Positions 6,699 to 6,731 of a DNA stretch of 6,731 nucleotides are shown piece after piece. Under the pieces are notes generated by a model. It did no database searches. It had not been told where the DNA came from and was given only the letters and a program-made list of their open reading frames with translations. Positions within the stretch are counted from its first letter, which is position 1. Each line of letters starts with the position of its first letter. The stretch covers positions 1 to 6,731 of the forward strand of contig JAHILC010000040.1 in NCBI GenBank assembly GCA_018897225.1, read 5' to 3'. The position numbers and the translations under genes are program-made. The stretch comes from Actinomycetota bacterium (lineage in GTDB: Bacteria; Actinomycetota; Humimicrobiia; Humimicrobiales; Humimicrobiaceae).

Positions 6699-6707
6699 TT
6701 TAGAAAA

Positions 6708-6731
6708 ATGCAAGGAAAAAAAGAAAATAAA
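6708..6731 (+). CDS. Possible start of the next gene (8 codons, cut by the window end)
   Basis: An ATG at 6708 is followed by seven open codons to the end of the window (MQGKKENK). The product cannot be identified from this. In related gene orders the gene after rsmG is often a chromosome-partitioning gene (noc/parB or parA), and the parS sites here make that plausible, but this is inference from context only. No Shine-Dalgarno precedes it, which is also true of both mnmG copies. It could equally be a chance ATG. Confidence 0.2.

Larger units (their letters stand above)
6556..6707 (+). other. AT-rich region downstream of rsmG
   Basis: About 150 bases without a convincing gene. It holds an inverted repeat (6584-6620), an A/T-only palindrome (6680-6698), and the only GC-rich spot, AGCGGCGCT (6642-6650), which has just a 4-bp self-complementary stem. 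No standard GC-rich hairpin plus T-run terminator is seen. It is likely the 3' end of the rsmG transcript and the leader of the next gene, which in this gene order is often noc/parB or parA. Confidence 0.5.

Noticed and set aside
1..6731. CRISPR array, insertion sequence, tRNA or rRNA gene
   Set aside because: No regularly spaced repeats, transposase motifs, terminal inverted repeats, or tRNA/rRNA sequences were seen on either strand.

Overview
The window is an AT-rich bacterial segment with every gene on the + strand. The gene order is 3' end of jag/khpB, mnmE, mnmG (divergent copy), mnmG (more canonical copy), rsmG. This is the origin-proximal arrangement (…yidC-jag-mnmE-mnmG-rsmG-parA/parB…) known from Firmicutes and several other low-GC lineages, but with an extra mnmG. 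Two perfect ParB-binding parS palindromes (TGTTTCACGTGAAACA) support a location near the replication origin. AT richness, frequent ATA, AGA and AGG codons and the gene order point to Clostridia or another low-GC monoderm-like lineage, possibly an uncultured one. The sequence alone does not settle the taxonomy.

Layout. Positions 1-300 hold the end of Jag (end of the KH domain plus the R3H domain). Positions 301-536 are a 236-base AT-rich gap without a gene. Positions 537-1925 encode MnmE, an intact GTPase. Positions 1926-2032 are an intergenic stretch with parS site 1. Positions 2033-3859 encode MnmG copy 1 (608 aa, divergent), whose last codons contain parS site 2. Positions 3904-5802 encode MnmG copy 2 (632 aa, closer to the family norm). 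Positions 5815-6555 encode RsmG. Positions 6556-6731 are AT-rich, with an inverted repeat, an A/T palindrome and possibly the first eight codons of the next gene.

How the genes work together. MnmE and MnmG form the complex that installs the (carboxymethyl)aminomethyl group at C5 of the wobble uridine U34 of certain tRNAs. RsmG methylates N7 of a guanosine in the 530 loop of 16S rRNA, and Jag/KhpB is an RNA-binding protein. The segment is therefore an RNA-modification cluster with the chromosome-segregation (parS) signal built into it.

The most unusual points are two old, clearly diverged mnmG copies in tandem, and one parS just ahead of each copy. Each parS overlaps a candidate promoter with the same spacing, so ParB could influence mnmG expression. 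That last point is inference.
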